The notes under the pieces: model-generated
What the model saw: only the letters and a program-made list of their open reading frames with translations
Databases searched by the model: none
Told to the model about the DNA's origin: nothing
Made by a program: the position numbers and the translations under genes
Shown: in pieces, positions 55,240-64,000 of the stretch
Layout: each line of letters starts with the position of its first letter
How positions within the stretch are numbered: the stretch's first letter is position 1
Origin: Euhalothece natronophila Z-M001
GTDB taxonomy: Bacteria; Cyanobacteriota; Cyanobacteriia; Cyanobacteriales; Rubidibacteraceae
Reading direction: 5' to 3'
Length of the DNA stretch: 64,000 bases
Assembly (NCBI RefSeq): GCF_007904085.1
Contig: NZ_CP042326.1
Span: 2,232,001-2,296,000 of the forward strand

Positions 55240-55440
55240 TTAAATATCCTCTGGTATTACCCATTTCGGGGGTTCTTCTCGTTTTTTCTTCACCGCTTCT
55301 TCGGCAATATCTAGCATTTGATCGAGGGATGTATTATTAATAAATTGGGAGGCTTGGCTGGCATATTCCTTGTGAGGGCATTTATCCCCTAAGACACAGC
55401 CATTCACGCAAGCTTCAGCGCAGTTGATTTGAGTTTCCAT
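55240..55440 (-). CDS. small Cys-rich conserved cyanobacterial protein
   Basis: 66 residues with METQINCAEACVNGCVLGDK then CPHKEYASQASQF: four Cys in the first 22 residues, suitable for a metal or Fe-S site. The rest is helical and charged. I know the family only as hypothetical. It converges with the fructosamine kinase gene with a 2-base gap. Confidence 0.7.
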   Translation of the reverse strand: METQINCAEACVNGCVLGDKCPHKEYASQASQFINNTSLDQMLDIAEEAVKKKREEPPKWVIPEDI

Positions 55441-55562
55441 AGAACTCCTCTCTTCTATCTCAGTGTTCTAGTCATAGCTTAACTTACATCGCGCTGGGAA
55501 CGGGAACACGAGAAACGGACTATAGCAGTTTCACACTTCATAAGATATTTGTCCTTTTTTGT

Positions 55563-55672
55563 TATAGTCATTCCAAATAAAAAACAGCAACTTAAAAGTA
55601 GTGGGAGCATCTTGCTCCCTAGTAGCAGCCAAGATGGCGGCTGCACTACGGAACTGAATTGGAACGACTATA
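55563..55672. repeat. MITE, copy B (110 bp)
   Basis: Same element as at 6905 and 58836, with the ends TATAGTCATTCCAAAT and ...TTGGAACGACTATA. It has three extra bases in the second internal hairpin (AAGATGGCGGCTGC). It lies in the intergenic space between two small genes. Confidence 0.9.
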
Positions 55673-55715
55673 GTCGTTCTTCCTTTGTAAACTAATGACC
55701 AGTAACCAATGACTA

Positions 55716-55916
55716 ATGACTAATAATTCTAGTACTCCTTACGCTAACTTATTTTCTGGTTTAACCGTTGGTTTCACTATTTTAACGATCGCGCTTTATC
55801 TTCTCCGAGGCTTTGGCATTTTAACCTTTGTTCCGGGGGGAATTATTTATCTGTCTTTTTTGAGCGCGATCGTGCTAGGGTTGATTTCTAAACTAGCCCA
55901 CCGTCTAAGATGGTAA
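55716..55916 (+). CDS. small membrane protein (66 aa)
   Basis: Two hydrophobic helices (about 14-30 and 38-57) with a short basic C-terminus (KLAHRLRW). Two HIP1-like sites lie within it. The start lies in an STRR-type repeat (ATGACTA), so the true start could differ. Resembles small hypothetical proteins of cyanobacteria; no function known. Confidence 0.6.
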   Translation: MTNNSSTPYANLFSGLTVGFTILTIALYLLRGFGILTFVPGGIIYLSFLSAIVLGLISKLAHRLRW

Positions 55917-56140
55917 GTTCCATTTAAGGTTAAGCTGTCTTTGTAACAGCATTAGAGTAGCCCGATTTAAAAATTTAATGAACTTCACTGAGTTGGCGCA
56001 GGATTAAATATTGCTTTACAACAGTCCTTAATTTTATTAGTTGCTTAAGCTACGTATTAACACTAAAATTATTGCGTACATTAATACATCACTAATCAAA
56101 ACAAACTGGCTTATTTTTAAACTGGTCACACAGCGAAACC

Positions 56141-56168
56141 TTGACAAAGATTAAGATTCCATTATCCT
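56141..56168 (+). promoter_or_regulatory. candidate sigma-70 promoter of the CRP-family gene
   Basis: TTGACA (56141-56146), 16-base spacer, TATCCT (56163-56168), 59 bases before the ATG. TCACA half-sites at 56126-56130 and 56171-56175 (the latter within TCACAAAGTGA) would allow autoregulation by a CRP-type protein. Inferred only from matches. Confidence 0.4.
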
Positions 56169-56226
56169 GATCACAAAGTGAAGCTATACTATATGTAAAC
56201 GATTCATTCTCTAATCATTGGAACCT

Positions 56227-56961
56227 ATGGACGACAAAACAGCCACCCGCAACGTTAAAGCCGAACTCGATCAACTCATGGCCCCCGGAATGTTCTTCGA
56301 GGGATTACCAGAAGACACTTTACGGGAAATGGTTTGCCATATCGTTTCTCGTAATCATCCCGCTAACCAAGTGATTCTTCTTGAAAATGACTGGGGAGGT
56401 TCAGTATATTTTATTATTGAAGGTTGGGTAAAAATTCGTACTTATAATAAGGATGGAAAAGAAGTTACCCTGAATATTCTCGGTACAGGGGAAGTTTTTG
56501 GCGAAATGTCGGCAATGGAGGAAGTGCCCCGTTCCACCGATGTTTTAACTTTAACGCCAACTCGCATTTGCAGTATTCCCTCAGGAGACTTTCTCAAAAT
56601 TTTGCAAGTGGAACCCTTAGCCGGGATACGTTTATCACAGTTGATGGCGAAACGGTTACGCCAGGTGAATCGTCGCCTCAGATTGCGAGAATCCGATAGC
56701 ATTTCTCGGGTTGCCGATGTGCTTTTATTCTTAGCAGAAGGACAAGGACAACCAGTTAAAGAAGGAGTTGATATCCCGAATCTTCCTCACCGCGAGTTAA
56801 GTAGTCTTAGTGGACTAGCCCGAGAAACGGTCACGCGGGTTTTAGCAAGACTAGAAAAAGCAGAGTTGATTCAACGACGCTACCATACTTTACGCATTCC
56901 CGATACTCTCGCTCTAGAAGAAGTGTTATCTTCTAGTTCGACGATCTCTCTAAACGATTAA
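56227..56961 (+). CDS. CRP/FNR-family transcriptional regulator
   Basis: About 244 residues from ATG 56227 (a TTG at 56218 is an alternative). The cyclic nucleotide-binding beta-roll covers about 25-145 (GEVFGEMSAMEEVPRSTDVL), followed by the dimer helix and a winged helix with LSSLSGLARETVTRVLARLEK as recognition helix. The phosphate-binding cassette GEMSAMEEVPRSTD retains the Arg-Ser pair, so cAMP binding is possible. Two membrane protein genes follow on the same strand. Confidence 0.88.
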   Translation: MDDKTATRNVKAELDQLMAPGMFFEGLPEDTLREMVCHIVSRNHPANQVILLENDWGGSVYFIIEGWVKIRTYNKDGKEVTLNILGTGEVFGEMSAMEEVPRSTDVLTLTPTRICSIPSGDFLKILQVEPLAGIRLSQLMAKRLRQVNRRLRLRESDSISRVADVLLFLAEGQGQPVKEGVDIPNLPHRELSSLSGLARETVTRVLARLEKAELIQRRYHTLRIPDTLALEEVLSSSSTISLND

Positions 56962-56967
56962 GGCATT

Positions 56968-57714
56968 ATGAGTAACTTCTCTGATGAGCTCAATTCTACC
57001 CAAGATTCCTCTGATTTCAATTCAGAAGTCAATTGGGTAGATGCCGGTGAGGAAGAAGACTCAGTTCCTTCTACAGAAGCAATCCCGCTAGAAGTAGGAG
57101 GATCTGCCATAGTCATGGTAGAAACTGCCTTTTTAGCCAGTGCAGCAAGTATCATTTGGCTAATTAATTTCTATTTTCCTCCCGGCCCTCTCTTGCGCTT
57201 ACTATTTCCTCTCCCTATCGCCCTGATTTATCTCCGCCGTGGGCTACGTGCCTCGCTAATGGGAACCTTAATTGTGGGGCTATTATTATCTATCTTAATG
57301 GGGCCAACCCGCAGTATCTTATATGTGATGCCCTATGGCGTTATGGGAGTGCAATTAGGAGCGTTTTGGAAACGAGGGGTAGGATGGGGATTATCTATTC
57401 TTGTAGGCGGAATTATTGGGACATTTGGCTTTTTCTTCCGCTTTTGGATTCTTTCCATTTTCTTGGGAGAAGATTTATGGATTTACCTTACCTCGCAAAT
57501 TGCACAAATTTTACAGTTGGCATTTGTGCAGTTAGGATTTCTCGCACAACCGAGTTTATGGCTGATACAGTTGATTGCGCTGATAGGCATTATTTTCAAT
57601 AGTTTAGTGTATGTTTTTGTGGTTCATTTAGTTTCTATGCTAATCTTGAATCGCTTAGGTAATCCCATTCCCTCTCCTCCTCGCTGGATACAAGCGATTT
57701 TCAGTACCGATTAA
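56968..57714 (+). CDS. DUF2232 membrane protein
   Basis: 248 residues: an acidic, disordered N-terminus (about 1-45) and then about six hydrophobic helices. The family (YybS-like, DUF2232) is a predicted membrane protein of unknown function. It starts 6 bases after the CRP-type gene and is followed by an AI-2E-type gene at 10 bases, so the three probably form an operon. Confidence 0.8.
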   Translation: MSNFSDELNSTQDSSDFNSEVNWVDAGEEEDSVPSTEAIPLEVGGSAIVMVETAFLASAASIIWLINFYFPPGPLLRLLFPLPIALIYLRRGLRASLMGTLIVGLLLSILMGPTRSILYVMPYGVMGVQLGAFWKRGVGWGLSILVGGIIGTFGFFFRFWILSIFLGEDLWIYLTSQIAQILQLAFVQLGFLAQPSLWLIQLIALIGIIFNSLVYVFVVHLVSMLILNRLGNPIPSPPRWIQAIFSTD

Positions 57715-57724
57715 TTTTTACAGC

Positions 57725-58822
57725 ATGAATCGTTTTTTTTCTCCTTTACAAAACTTTTTAATTACTTGGATATTAATTTTAGTAACAGGATGGTTGACAA
57801 TCCAGTTAATTGGGTTTGCTGGGGGATTAATTACGATTTTTCTCAGTGCTGCCCTGATTGCTTTTTTGCTAAACTATCCAGTACGAATATTAAAAACATT
57901 TATCCCTCGTCCTTTAGCGGCTACATTAGTCTATTTAACGGCAATTATAGCTCTAGCAGTTTTGATTGTGACTGTTTTCCCTCTTGTCTTTAATCAAGGG
58001 CGACAATTAGTAACAAAATCCCCCGAAATTATTGCTGCAGTACAGGAAGAGTTAAAGACATTTCAGCTATGGAGTGTTGAGCATAATTTACCCTTTGATG
58101 TTAATTTCTTGGCTTCTCAATTATTAGCAAAGCTACAAGCTAGAGCCCAAGCTATTGCTTCTACGAGTTTTGGTTTAGTCTTAGGAACATTTAGTTCAGT
58201 GCTAGAATTTATTTTAATTTTAGTAATTTCCTTTTATATGCTTTTAGATGGGGAACGAGTTTGGCGGACTGTAACTTCTATTTTTACTCCCAAGATGCAA
58301 AGCGAATTAACTCGCTCAATTTCCCGTAATTTACAAAAATTTTTTACGGGTCAATTATTGCTAGGATTATTTATGGCAATTACTTTAACTTTTGGATTTC
58401 GCCTCCTCAATGTTCCCTATTTTCTCTTGTTTGCATTTTTTATCGGAACGATGGAAGTTATTCCTTTTATTGGGGCAACTTTAGGCATTTCCACTGTCAT
58501 TTTAGTAGTCGCTTTTATTGACGGATTTTTAGCTTTACAAGTTCTGGGAATTACTATTACTATTCAGCAATTTAAAGATAACTTAATTGCACCTCGCATT
58601 ATGGGATCATTAACAGGATTATCCCCAGTTCTTATTTTATCTTCTCTCCTCTTAGGGGCAAAAATTGGAGGTTTCTTGGGAATTATTTTGGCAATTCCCA
58701 TTACAGGAGTCGCTAAAAGTTTAAGTGAAATTATTTCTGATCCCAACTTACCTCCACAAAGTGGTGCCTTTTTTAATAACCCTTTTCGATCCAAAAAAGA
58801 ATTAGTAGTTAATAAGGAATAG
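57725..58822 (+). CDS. AI-2E family transporter (PerM-like)
   Basis: 365 residues with about eight helices. The family pattern is clear: N-terminal two helices, the soluble region (PEIIAAVQEELKTFQLWSVE), then FYMLLDGERVWRTVTSIF and the conserved NLIAPRIMGSLTGLSPVLIL. Family members export AI-2 or act as ion antiporters; the role here is unknown. The MITE at 58836 lies just past the stop. Confidence 0.85.
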   Translation: MNRFFSPLQNFLITWILILVTGWLTIQLIGFAGGLITIFLSAALIAFLLNYPVRILKTFIPRPLAATLVYLTAIIALAVLIVTVFPLVFNQGRQLVTKSPEIIAAVQEELKTFQLWSVEHNLPFDVNFLASQLLAKLQARAQAIASTSFGLVLGTFSSVLEFILILVISFYMLLDGERVWRTVTSIFTPKMQSELTRSISRNLQKFFTGQLLLGLFMAITLTFGFRLLNVPYFLLFAFFIGTMEVIPFIGATLGISTVILVVAFIDGFLALQVLGITITIQQFKDNLIAPRIMGSLTGLSPVLILSSLLLGAKIGGFLGIILAIPITGVAKSLSEIISDPNLPPQSGAFFNNPFRSKKELVVNKE

Positions 58823-58835
58823 AAGGGACTATTGT

Positions 58836-58942
58836 TATAGTGATTCCAAATAAAAAACAGCAACCTAAAAGTAGTGGGAGCATCTTGCTCCCTAGTAGCA
58901 GCCAAGATGGCTGCACTACGGAACTGAATTGGAACGACTATA
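58836..58942. repeat. MITE, copy C (107 bp)
   Basis: Practically identical to copy A (6905-7011): ends TATAGTGATTCCAAAT and ...TTGGAACGACTATA, same two internal hairpins. It starts 14 bases after the AI-2E-type gene. Confidence 0.9.
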
Positions 58943-58988
58943 TTTGTACTAAACCAATGACCAATAACTCAGTTTGTCCCTCAAGAGA

Positions 58989-59963
58989 CTAAGAAACACT
59001 ATATAATCTTGCTTCTAACCATTGCATTACCTGTTTTCCTAAAGAAACCCCATTAAGACGATCAATTTCGCGCACTCCCGTGGGACTAGTCACATTAATT
59101 TCAGTGAGGTAACCGCCGATAATATCAATTCCCACAAACCATAAACCGTCTCTTATGAGAGTAGGCGCGATCGCGCGACAAATTTCACGATCTCGTGCTG
59201 TTATTTCCGCGGCTGCAATACGACCGCCTACCGCCATATTGCCTCGAAAATCGCCACCTGTCGGAATCCGATTGACTGCCCCAACTGGTTCTCCTGCTAA
59301 TACAATTACCCGTTTATCTCCATCCTTTGCCTCAGGGAGAAATGCCTGCACCATAATCGGTTCTTTTCCTTTCTGGGTACTCATTTCAACCAGAGAATTA
59401 AAGTTTTTATCTTGCGGTTGTAAAAATAAAATGCCTTCTCCCGCTTTCCCCCCTAAGGGTTTTAAAACGGCTCCCCCTTTCGCCTCAACAAACTCTCGAA
59501 TCACTTTCTTATCAAGACTAACAATAGTTTCTGGAATCACTGAGGGAAAGCCCATTGCATATAGCTTTTCATTTGCCGCTTGTAAGCCACGGGGAGAATT
59601 AACCACCAACGTCTGAGTCGGGGTTAATAAATCTAAAATCTGCGTCGCATATAAATAAGGAATTGTCACTGGGGGATCCGTTCGCATAAATACCGCATCC
59701 ATCTTTGATAATGGTTGCAATTCCCATTTGCCCAGTTGATACCATTCCTTCGGCGCAAGCCAATGGTTTTCTTCTAGCTTGACAGGAGTTAGGGTAATTG
59801 GTTGGAGTCTTCCCCAAGCCTGAGACTCAACAATACTCAAATAGGAAGCAGATGTGACCCAAACTTCATGTCCTTGGGCTTGAGCTGCTTCGATCAACGC
59901 CACAGTGGTATCATGAGTGGGATCAAGCTGGGGTAAGGGATCAATAATAAACGCAAGTTTCAT
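58989..59963 (-). CDS. gshB: glutathione synthetase
   Basis: About 324 residues starting MKLAFIIDPLPQLDPTHDTT; an upstream Met at 59981 gives six extra residues that do not match the family. ATP-grasp features: KPLGGKAGEGILF, QAFLPEAKDGDKRVIVL, INVTSPTGVREID. It joins gamma-glutamylcysteine and glycine. It lies directly downstream of glutaredoxin grxC on the same strand. Confidence 0.93.
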   Translation of the reverse strand: MKLAFIIDPLPQLDPTHDTTVALIEAAQAQGHEVWVTSASYLSIVESQAWGRLQPITLTPVKLEENHWLAPKEWYQLGKWELQPLSKMDAVFMRTDPPVTIPYLYATQILDLLTPTQTLVVNSPRGLQAANEKLYAMGFPSVIPETIVSLDKKVIREFVEAKGGAVLKPLGGKAGEGILFLQPQDKNFNSLVEMSTQKGKEPIMVQAFLPEAKDGDKRVIVLAGEPVGAVNRIPTGGDFRGNMAVGGRIAAAEITARDREICRAIAPTLIRDGLWFVGIDIIGGYLTEINVTSPTGVREIDRLNGVSLGKQVMQWLEARLYSVS

Positions 59964-59993
59964 GCCAAAAGTAAACTCCAACCAACAAATGAT

Positions 59994-60251
59994 TTAACTT
60001 AAAATGGGATCTAACTTCCCTTCTTTTTCTAGGGCATATAACTCGTCACAGCCTCCAATAGAGGTATCATTAATAAAAATTTGGGGAAGACTCCGTTTCC
60101 CGTTAGCCCGTTGGGCCATTTGCTCTCGGGCTTCATCGTCCCCATCAATACAGTACTCAGTAAAAGGAATCTCTTTTTGCGTTAAAAGAGCCTTAGCTCG
60201 CAGACAAAAAGGACAGGAACTCCAAGTATAAATTTCAACGTTTGCAGACAT
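59994..60251 (-). CDS. grxC: glutaredoxin 3 (dithiol)
   Basis: 85 residues from ATG 60251; a GTG five codons upstream is the alternative. Active site SSCPFCLRAK, cis-proline motif RSLPQIFIND and the GGCDELYALE glutathione-binding helix. Reduces disulfides with glutathione. The gshB gene follows by 30 bases, so glutathione synthesis and use are encoded together. Confidence 0.93.
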   Translation of the reverse strand: MSANVEIYTWSSCPFCLRAKALLTQKEIPFTEYCIDGDDEAREQMAQRANGKRSLPQIFINDTSIGGCDELYALEKEGKLDPILS

Positions 60252-60366
60252 AAAATAAGTTGCCACTCTAATCAGTTTCCTTGCCTTTTATATTATAGTC
60301 ATTGTTCTTAATGTTTTTTTTCAATATCACTGTTTTACCTGTTTTCAGATTCTGTTTATAATGACT

Positions 60367-62181
60367 CTAATCACGGTTAAAATAAGCCTCCATAACTTGT
60401 CGCGCCATGGGAGCTGCTACTGCACCGCCACCACCACCAGAATGCTCCGCAAAGGCAACCACTACAATCTCTGGATTATCATTAGGGGCATAGCCACCAA
60501 ACCAAGCATGAGAGGCTCTTGGACGAGCTTCTGCGGTTCCTGTTTTTCCAGCAGCTTGCGGAATCGTTGACACATTTACCGCTGAACCGGTGCCATTTGT
60601 TACTACCTCTCGTAGTCCTTCGCGTAAAGTATTAAGGGTGCTGTTTTGCAGATTTAGAGATACTTTCTCTAGGCTTTGATTATCATCAGTTTTTAGAAAA
60701 TGAGGATTAACTCGATAACCACCATTAGCAGGAACAGCAAACATAACTGCTACTTGTAAAGGAGTAGCAAGGGTAAGTCCTTGTCCAAGAGACATATTAA
60801 CCGTATCTCCTTCAGACCAACTGGTATTAAAACGCTGTTGTTTCCACTCTTCATCTGCAATTAAGCCTGATGCCTCCTCAGGAAGTTCAAGAGTTGTTTT
60901 TTGACCAAAGCCATAGCGTTTTGCCCAATCAATTAAGGTTTCCCCTCCCACTCCTCGTCCTACTTGTCCAAAAAACGTATTACTACTCCATGCTAAAGCG
61001 CCTCGATAGCCTATGCGACCAAATCCGGCACGATTCCATTCTCCAACCCGAACTCCAGAAACATTTAAAAAAGCTGAAGTATTAAGCACCGTATTTGGAG
61101 GATATTGTCCTGATTCCATTCCAGCAGTTGCAGGAACAATTTTAAATGTCGAAGCTGGAGGAAAGCCACGTAAAGCACGATTAACAAAGGGATTATCTTT
61201 ACCTTGTAATTCTTGCCAAACTTCAGAAGTAATATTACCTGAGAAAATATTCGGGTCAAAGGTAGGACGACTTGCCATCGCTAAAACTTCCCCATTATTC
61301 GGGTCTAGAGCGACAATTGCTCCAACTCTGTTTCCTAAGGCTTCTTCCGCAGCTTCTTGCAATTCAATGTCTAAGGTTAAAGTGACATTTCTTCCTGCCT
61401 TGGCTTCTTGTTCTCCTAAGATGCGAATAATACGTCCTGCACCATTAACTTCTACTTGTTGACCGCCCCATTCTCCTCTTAGTCGCTGTTCAAAGGCTGC
61501 TTCTGCACCCATACGTCCTATGATATCCCCAAGACGATAATCGCCCCCCCGATTATCTAATTCTTCTTGAGTAATCTCTCCGGTATAACCTAAAAGATGA
61601 GCAGCAGTGGACCCATAAGGATAATCTCGCACAGGTTCAATATCTAGTTCAACACCACTCAGTTCATAATTATATTCCTCAATCGCTGTCACTTGTTCAG
61701 GAGTTAAACCTCTAGCAATGCGGACTAGCTGAGGAGAATCAACAGGAACATCATCGAGACGGCTTGTAATTTCTTCCACAGAAATATTGAGAATTTCCGA
61801 CAAGCGATTAACAGTGGTTTCCCAATTAGGTTCTGCTTTTGCAAGGGGCCAAAGGAATGCTGAGTAAGATAACCGACTGTCAGCGATAATATTGCCATTG
61901 CGATCAAGAATATTACCCCGTACAGGGGGTTTAGGTAAAATCCGAATTCGATTTTCTTCTGCCAGTTGACGGTTACGTTCTCCTTGAACTAATTGCAAAT
62001 GACCTAATCTGGCTCCCATTGCCCCTAATAATAGGGCAGTAACTAATAAAAATAAAACGGCAGGACGAAGCTGTTGCCCGATTGTACGAGATTGTTTTTT
62101 CTTCCCACCACCAACATAAGTGTTTTTTCCCTTTTTCTTTTCTTTGGAGGGAAGGCGTAGAGTAAATTGCGAGTATTCCAA
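60367..62181 (-). CDS. mrdA: penicillin-binding protein 2 (elongasome transpeptidase)
   Basis: 604 residues. A basic N-terminus and one membrane helix (about 38-60) anchor it. The pedestal domain (about 75-250) begins RNILDRNG-like (VRGNILDRNGNIIADSRLSY). The transpeptidase domain has Ser344-x-x-Lys347 in PPASTFKIV, SSN in ALAWSSNTF and KTGT at 546-549. It cross-links peptidoglycan in lateral wall growth with RodA. The stop region and length are normal. Confidence 0.93.
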   Translation of the reverse strand: MEYSQFTLRLPSKEKKKGKNTYVGGGKKKQSRTIGQQLRPAVLFLLVTALLLGAMGARLGHLQLVQGERNRQLAEENRIRILPKPPVRGNILDRNGNIIADSRLSYSAFLWPLAKAEPNWETTVNRLSEILNISVEEITSRLDDVPVDSPQLVRIARGLTPEQVTAIEEYNYELSGVELDIEPVRDYPYGSTAAHLLGYTGEITQEELDNRGGDYRLGDIIGRMGAEAAFEQRLRGEWGGQQVEVNGAGRIIRILGEQEAKAGRNVTLTLDIELQEAAEEALGNRVGAIVALDPNNGEVLAMASRPTFDPNIFSGNITSEVWQELQGKDNPFVNRALRGFPPASTFKIVPATAGMESGQYPPNTVLNTSAFLNVSGVRVGEWNRAGFGRIGYRGALAWSSNTFFGQVGRGVGGETLIDWAKRYGFGQKTTLELPEEASGLIADEEWKQQRFNTSWSEGDTVNMSLGQGLTLATPLQVAVMFAVPANGGYRVNPHFLKTDDNQSLEKVSLNLQNSTLNTLREGLREVVTNGTGSAVNVSTIPQAAGKTGTAEARPRASHAWFGGYAPNDNPEIVVVAFAEHSGGGGGAVAAPMARQVMEAYFNRD

Positions 62182-62379
62182 AAACTTATCACCTCCAATA
62201 CAATAAACCGTCTAAAAATTAGCTCTGCCACAAGCTACCTTCATTGGTAGAAAGTCTTAACTTTTTAAAAACTATACTGAAAAAGAAAAATTTTTAGAGC
62301 TGAGTTTTAACTGACTTTTCCCCTGTACAAGACTTGCTAAATAATAGCACGATTAGAACGATTCCTCGACCCAGTATAA

Positions 62380-63588
62380 CTAAGATTCTGGCTCAATTCT
62401 GTAGAGTCCGCCATCAGACTCATCAGTTAGCACATAAATATAGTCATCGGGACCTTCGCGCACATCTCGGATGCGTCCAAGGGTTTGCAGGAGTAATTCT
62501 TCTTCGTGGAGAACTTCTTGATCATCAAAAACAACTCGGCGAATCCGCTCGCTGCGTAATCCTCCAGCAAGGAGATTGCCTTCCCAAGCTGGAAAACGGT
62601 TTCCTGTTACTAAAGCCAATCCAGAAGGGGCATGAGTGGGGAGAAATTCATAAAAGGGCTCTTCTACTCCCTCAGCACGACGGGCTGTGGCATCAGGGAA
62701 GGTTTCTTCGGTGCGATAATCGAGTCCTCGGGTTACTTCTGGCCAACCGTAGTTTTTTCCGCCTTCAATGCGGTTTAATTCATCTCCTCCTCTTGGCCCA
62801 TGATCCGTCACCCAAATTTCATCGGTTTCAGGGTTAATGACCATGCCTTGGATATTGCGTAATCCATAAGCATAGATTTCGTCCAAAATCTCGTCATCAT
62901 CCACAAAGGGGTTATCTTCTGGGATTGAGCCATCATCATTTAGTCTAATTAAAGTGCCAGCATGATCGTTATTATCTTGGGCGCGGGGGGGATTAGAGCC
63001 GCGATCGCCGATACTCATTAATAATGTCCCATCATTCCTCCAAGCTAACCGCGAGCCATAATGCCGCCCTGGTTGTGAATAACGGTTTTGCACAAATAAT
63101 TCTTCCACATCCACTAAGGTATTGTCTTCGATGCGCCCTCTTGCTAAAGCAGTTGCTGTTTGCCCCTGATTATTGGGCTGGGAGTAAGTCCAATAAATCC
63201 ATCCATTTTCTTCGTAGTCAGGATGAACGGCTAAATCAAGTAATCCTCCTTGCCCTTCACTGGTCATATCAGGCAAGCCAGAAATTTCTGTTAATTCTCC
63301 ATCTGCTAATAAGTTTAAACGCCCTGAACGCTCAGTGATGAGAATGTCCCCTTCTGGTAAAAGGGCCACTGACCAAGGGTTTTCTAAATCTCCTACCACT
63401 TCAATCACACGAATTCTTTCATATTCTGTGCTTTCACTGGCGACTTCTGTCCCATTAACGTCAATTTGATCCGAGTTAGAATTGGCTGGAACGTTAGCTT
63501 GATCCTCCTGATTTTCATCGGGAAGATTGGCACAAGCTGAACTCAACGCAATAATGAGAGGGATAAAAAGAAGCCGTTTCATGGGCAA
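62380..63588 (-). CDS. lipoprotein PQQ-type sugar dehydrogenase (glucose/sorbosone DH family)
   Basis: 402 residues with a lipoprotein signal: KRLLFIPLIIALSSAC with the lipobox LSSA-Cys19. A linker rich in Asn/Asp follows, then a six-bladed propeller (LENPWSVALLPEGDILITER, GLLDLAVHPDYEENGWIYWT, GDRGSNPPRAQDNND, HGPRGGDELNRIEGGKNYGW). The family is Asd/Gdh-B-like soluble aldose sugar dehydrogenase. Whether PQQ is made or taken up cannot be seen here. Start could be the second Met (63582). Confidence 0.85.
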   Translation of the reverse strand: MPMKRLLFIPLIIALSSACANLPDENQEDQANVPANSNSDQIDVNGTEVASESTEYERIRVIEVVGDLENPWSVALLPEGDILITERSGRLNLLADGELTEISGLPDMTSEGQGGLLDLAVHPDYEENGWIYWTYSQPNNQGQTATALARGRIEDNTLVDVEELFVQNRYSQPGRHYGSRLAWRNDGTLLMSIGDRGSNPPRAQDNNDHAGTLIRLNDDGSIPEDNPFVDDDEILDEIYAYGLRNIQGMVINPETDEIWVTDHGPRGGDELNRIEGGKNYGWPEVTRGLDYRTEETFPDATARRAEGVEEPFYEFLPTHAPSGLALVTGNRFPAWEGNLLAGGLRSERIRRVVFDDQEVLHEEELLLQTLGRIRDVREGPDDYIYVLTDESDGGLYRIEPES

Positions 63589-63597
63589 TAGGGTAGT

Positions 63598-63954
63598 TTA
63601 CGAGTTAATGTCTTGACTGTTATCCATTCGCGTTTCTAATTCCATACGTTGTTCCATTTGACGTAAGAAATAGCCTGTCATCATGGCTGAAGCTAGCATA
63701 CTAGAGAGATTATCATGGTCTGTGGTGACTTGTACTTGAAAATGCTCGGAGGGTAACGCCCCTACCAGTCCTTGTACGTTTTGAGAAACAATTTCTCTGG
63801 CATCAGGGCTGATCGATCGCGCAATTTCGGCTAAAACATCAGGATTTTGTTGTTCAAGGTATTGTAGAAGAGAATTTTTGGCTTCCTCATTGGAAGATGA
63901 TCCTGATTGATTGTTACTTGCGTCAGAGTTAAAGAAATTAGGGTCAAATACCAT
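63598..63954 (-). CDS. DUF760 protein
   Basis: 118 residues. The first ~25 residues are Asn/Ser-rich. The DUF760 core follows (LLQYLEQQNPDVLAEIARSI, QNVQGLVGALPSEHFQVQVT) and ends with a predicted helix MMTGYFLRQMEQRMELETRM. DUF760 proteins occur in cyanobacteria and chloroplasts; function uncertain. It lies 9 bases upstream of the lipoprotein gene on the same strand. Confidence 0.85.
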   Translation of the reverse strand: MVFDPNFFNSDASNNQSGSSSNEEAKNSLLQYLEQQNPDVLAEIARSISPDAREIVSQNVQGLVGALPSEHFQVQVTTDHDNLSSMLASAMMTGYFLRQMEQRMELETRMDNSQDINS

Positions 63955-64000
63955 CAGTAAATGTTGTAGAGTTTAAGACCTGCTTCTTAAATAGTTTAAA

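Noticed and set aside
58564-58905. Open frame with AAILAATREQDAPTT-like protein on the minus strand (also at 6756-7031)
   Set aside because: It is the MITE sequence read through; the same peptide appears at each copy and has no family match.

Overview
The window is a cyanobacterial chromosome segment. It carries genes for photosystem II (psbB, psbT, psbZ), a phycobilisome core subunit (apcF), the cyanobacterial-type FBP/SBP bisphosphatase (glpX) and a Ser/Thr kinase fused to WD40 repeats. The octamer GCGATCGC (HIP1), often extended to GCGCGATCGCG, recurs throughout the housekeeping genes and is scarce in the mobile DNA. I cannot name the species from sequence alone.

Layout. 1-1.5 kb is a decayed edge: a partial membrane protein, an integrase remnant, a small gene frameshifted by a 4-base duplication, and a DUF433/DUF5615 toxin-antitoxin pair whose toxin has an in-frame stop. 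1.6-5.2 kb is a one-piece 5-oxoprolinase. 5.4-9.95 kb is nested mobile DNA: a truncated IS1634-type element, an IS4-type element that is itself broken by a MITE, and a tnpB gene interrupted by a complete group II intron. 10-20 kb is mostly housekeeping: tRNA-Pro, CCA-adding enzyme, recJ, an ABC exporter, the kinase-WD40 protein, comF, and the overlapping rpsP-khpA-phoH operon. 20-26.6 kb has moaE overlapping an iron-type ABC ATPase, an SDR, transposon-end debris, an AraC-DUF1326-DUF2182 module and apcF. 26.8-34.4 kb has an intact IS701 element with its target duplication, an RNA-binding protein operon, ribH, and a second group II intron copy destroyed by an intact IS1634-type element. 34.4-51 kb has psbZ, glpX, a ProA paralogue without its catalytic cysteine, a 1425-residue SF1 helicase-like protein, an S9 peptidase, a solo TnpB element, cysK, folP, rps1 and psbB-psbT. 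50.8-64 kb has a cyclic-nucleotide/pseudo-AAA+/Fe-S membrane fusion protein plus a fragment of a second copy, tRNA-Val, a frameshifted fructosamine kinase, a CRP-family regulator, DUF2232 and AI-2E-type membrane proteins, gshB-grxC, PBP2, a lipoprotein sugar dehydrogenase and a DUF760 protein.

How it fits together. The core genes are intact and arranged as in other cyanobacteria. On top of them lies a large load of insertion sequences, two related group II introns, MITEs and structured transposon ends, with several host genes apparently recently inactivated by single small events. The items most worth study are the fusion protein at 50.8-53.4 kb, the large helicase at 37.7-42 kb, the catalytically altered ProA, the AraC-DUF1326-DUF2182 module and two families of hairpins whose arms covary between copies.
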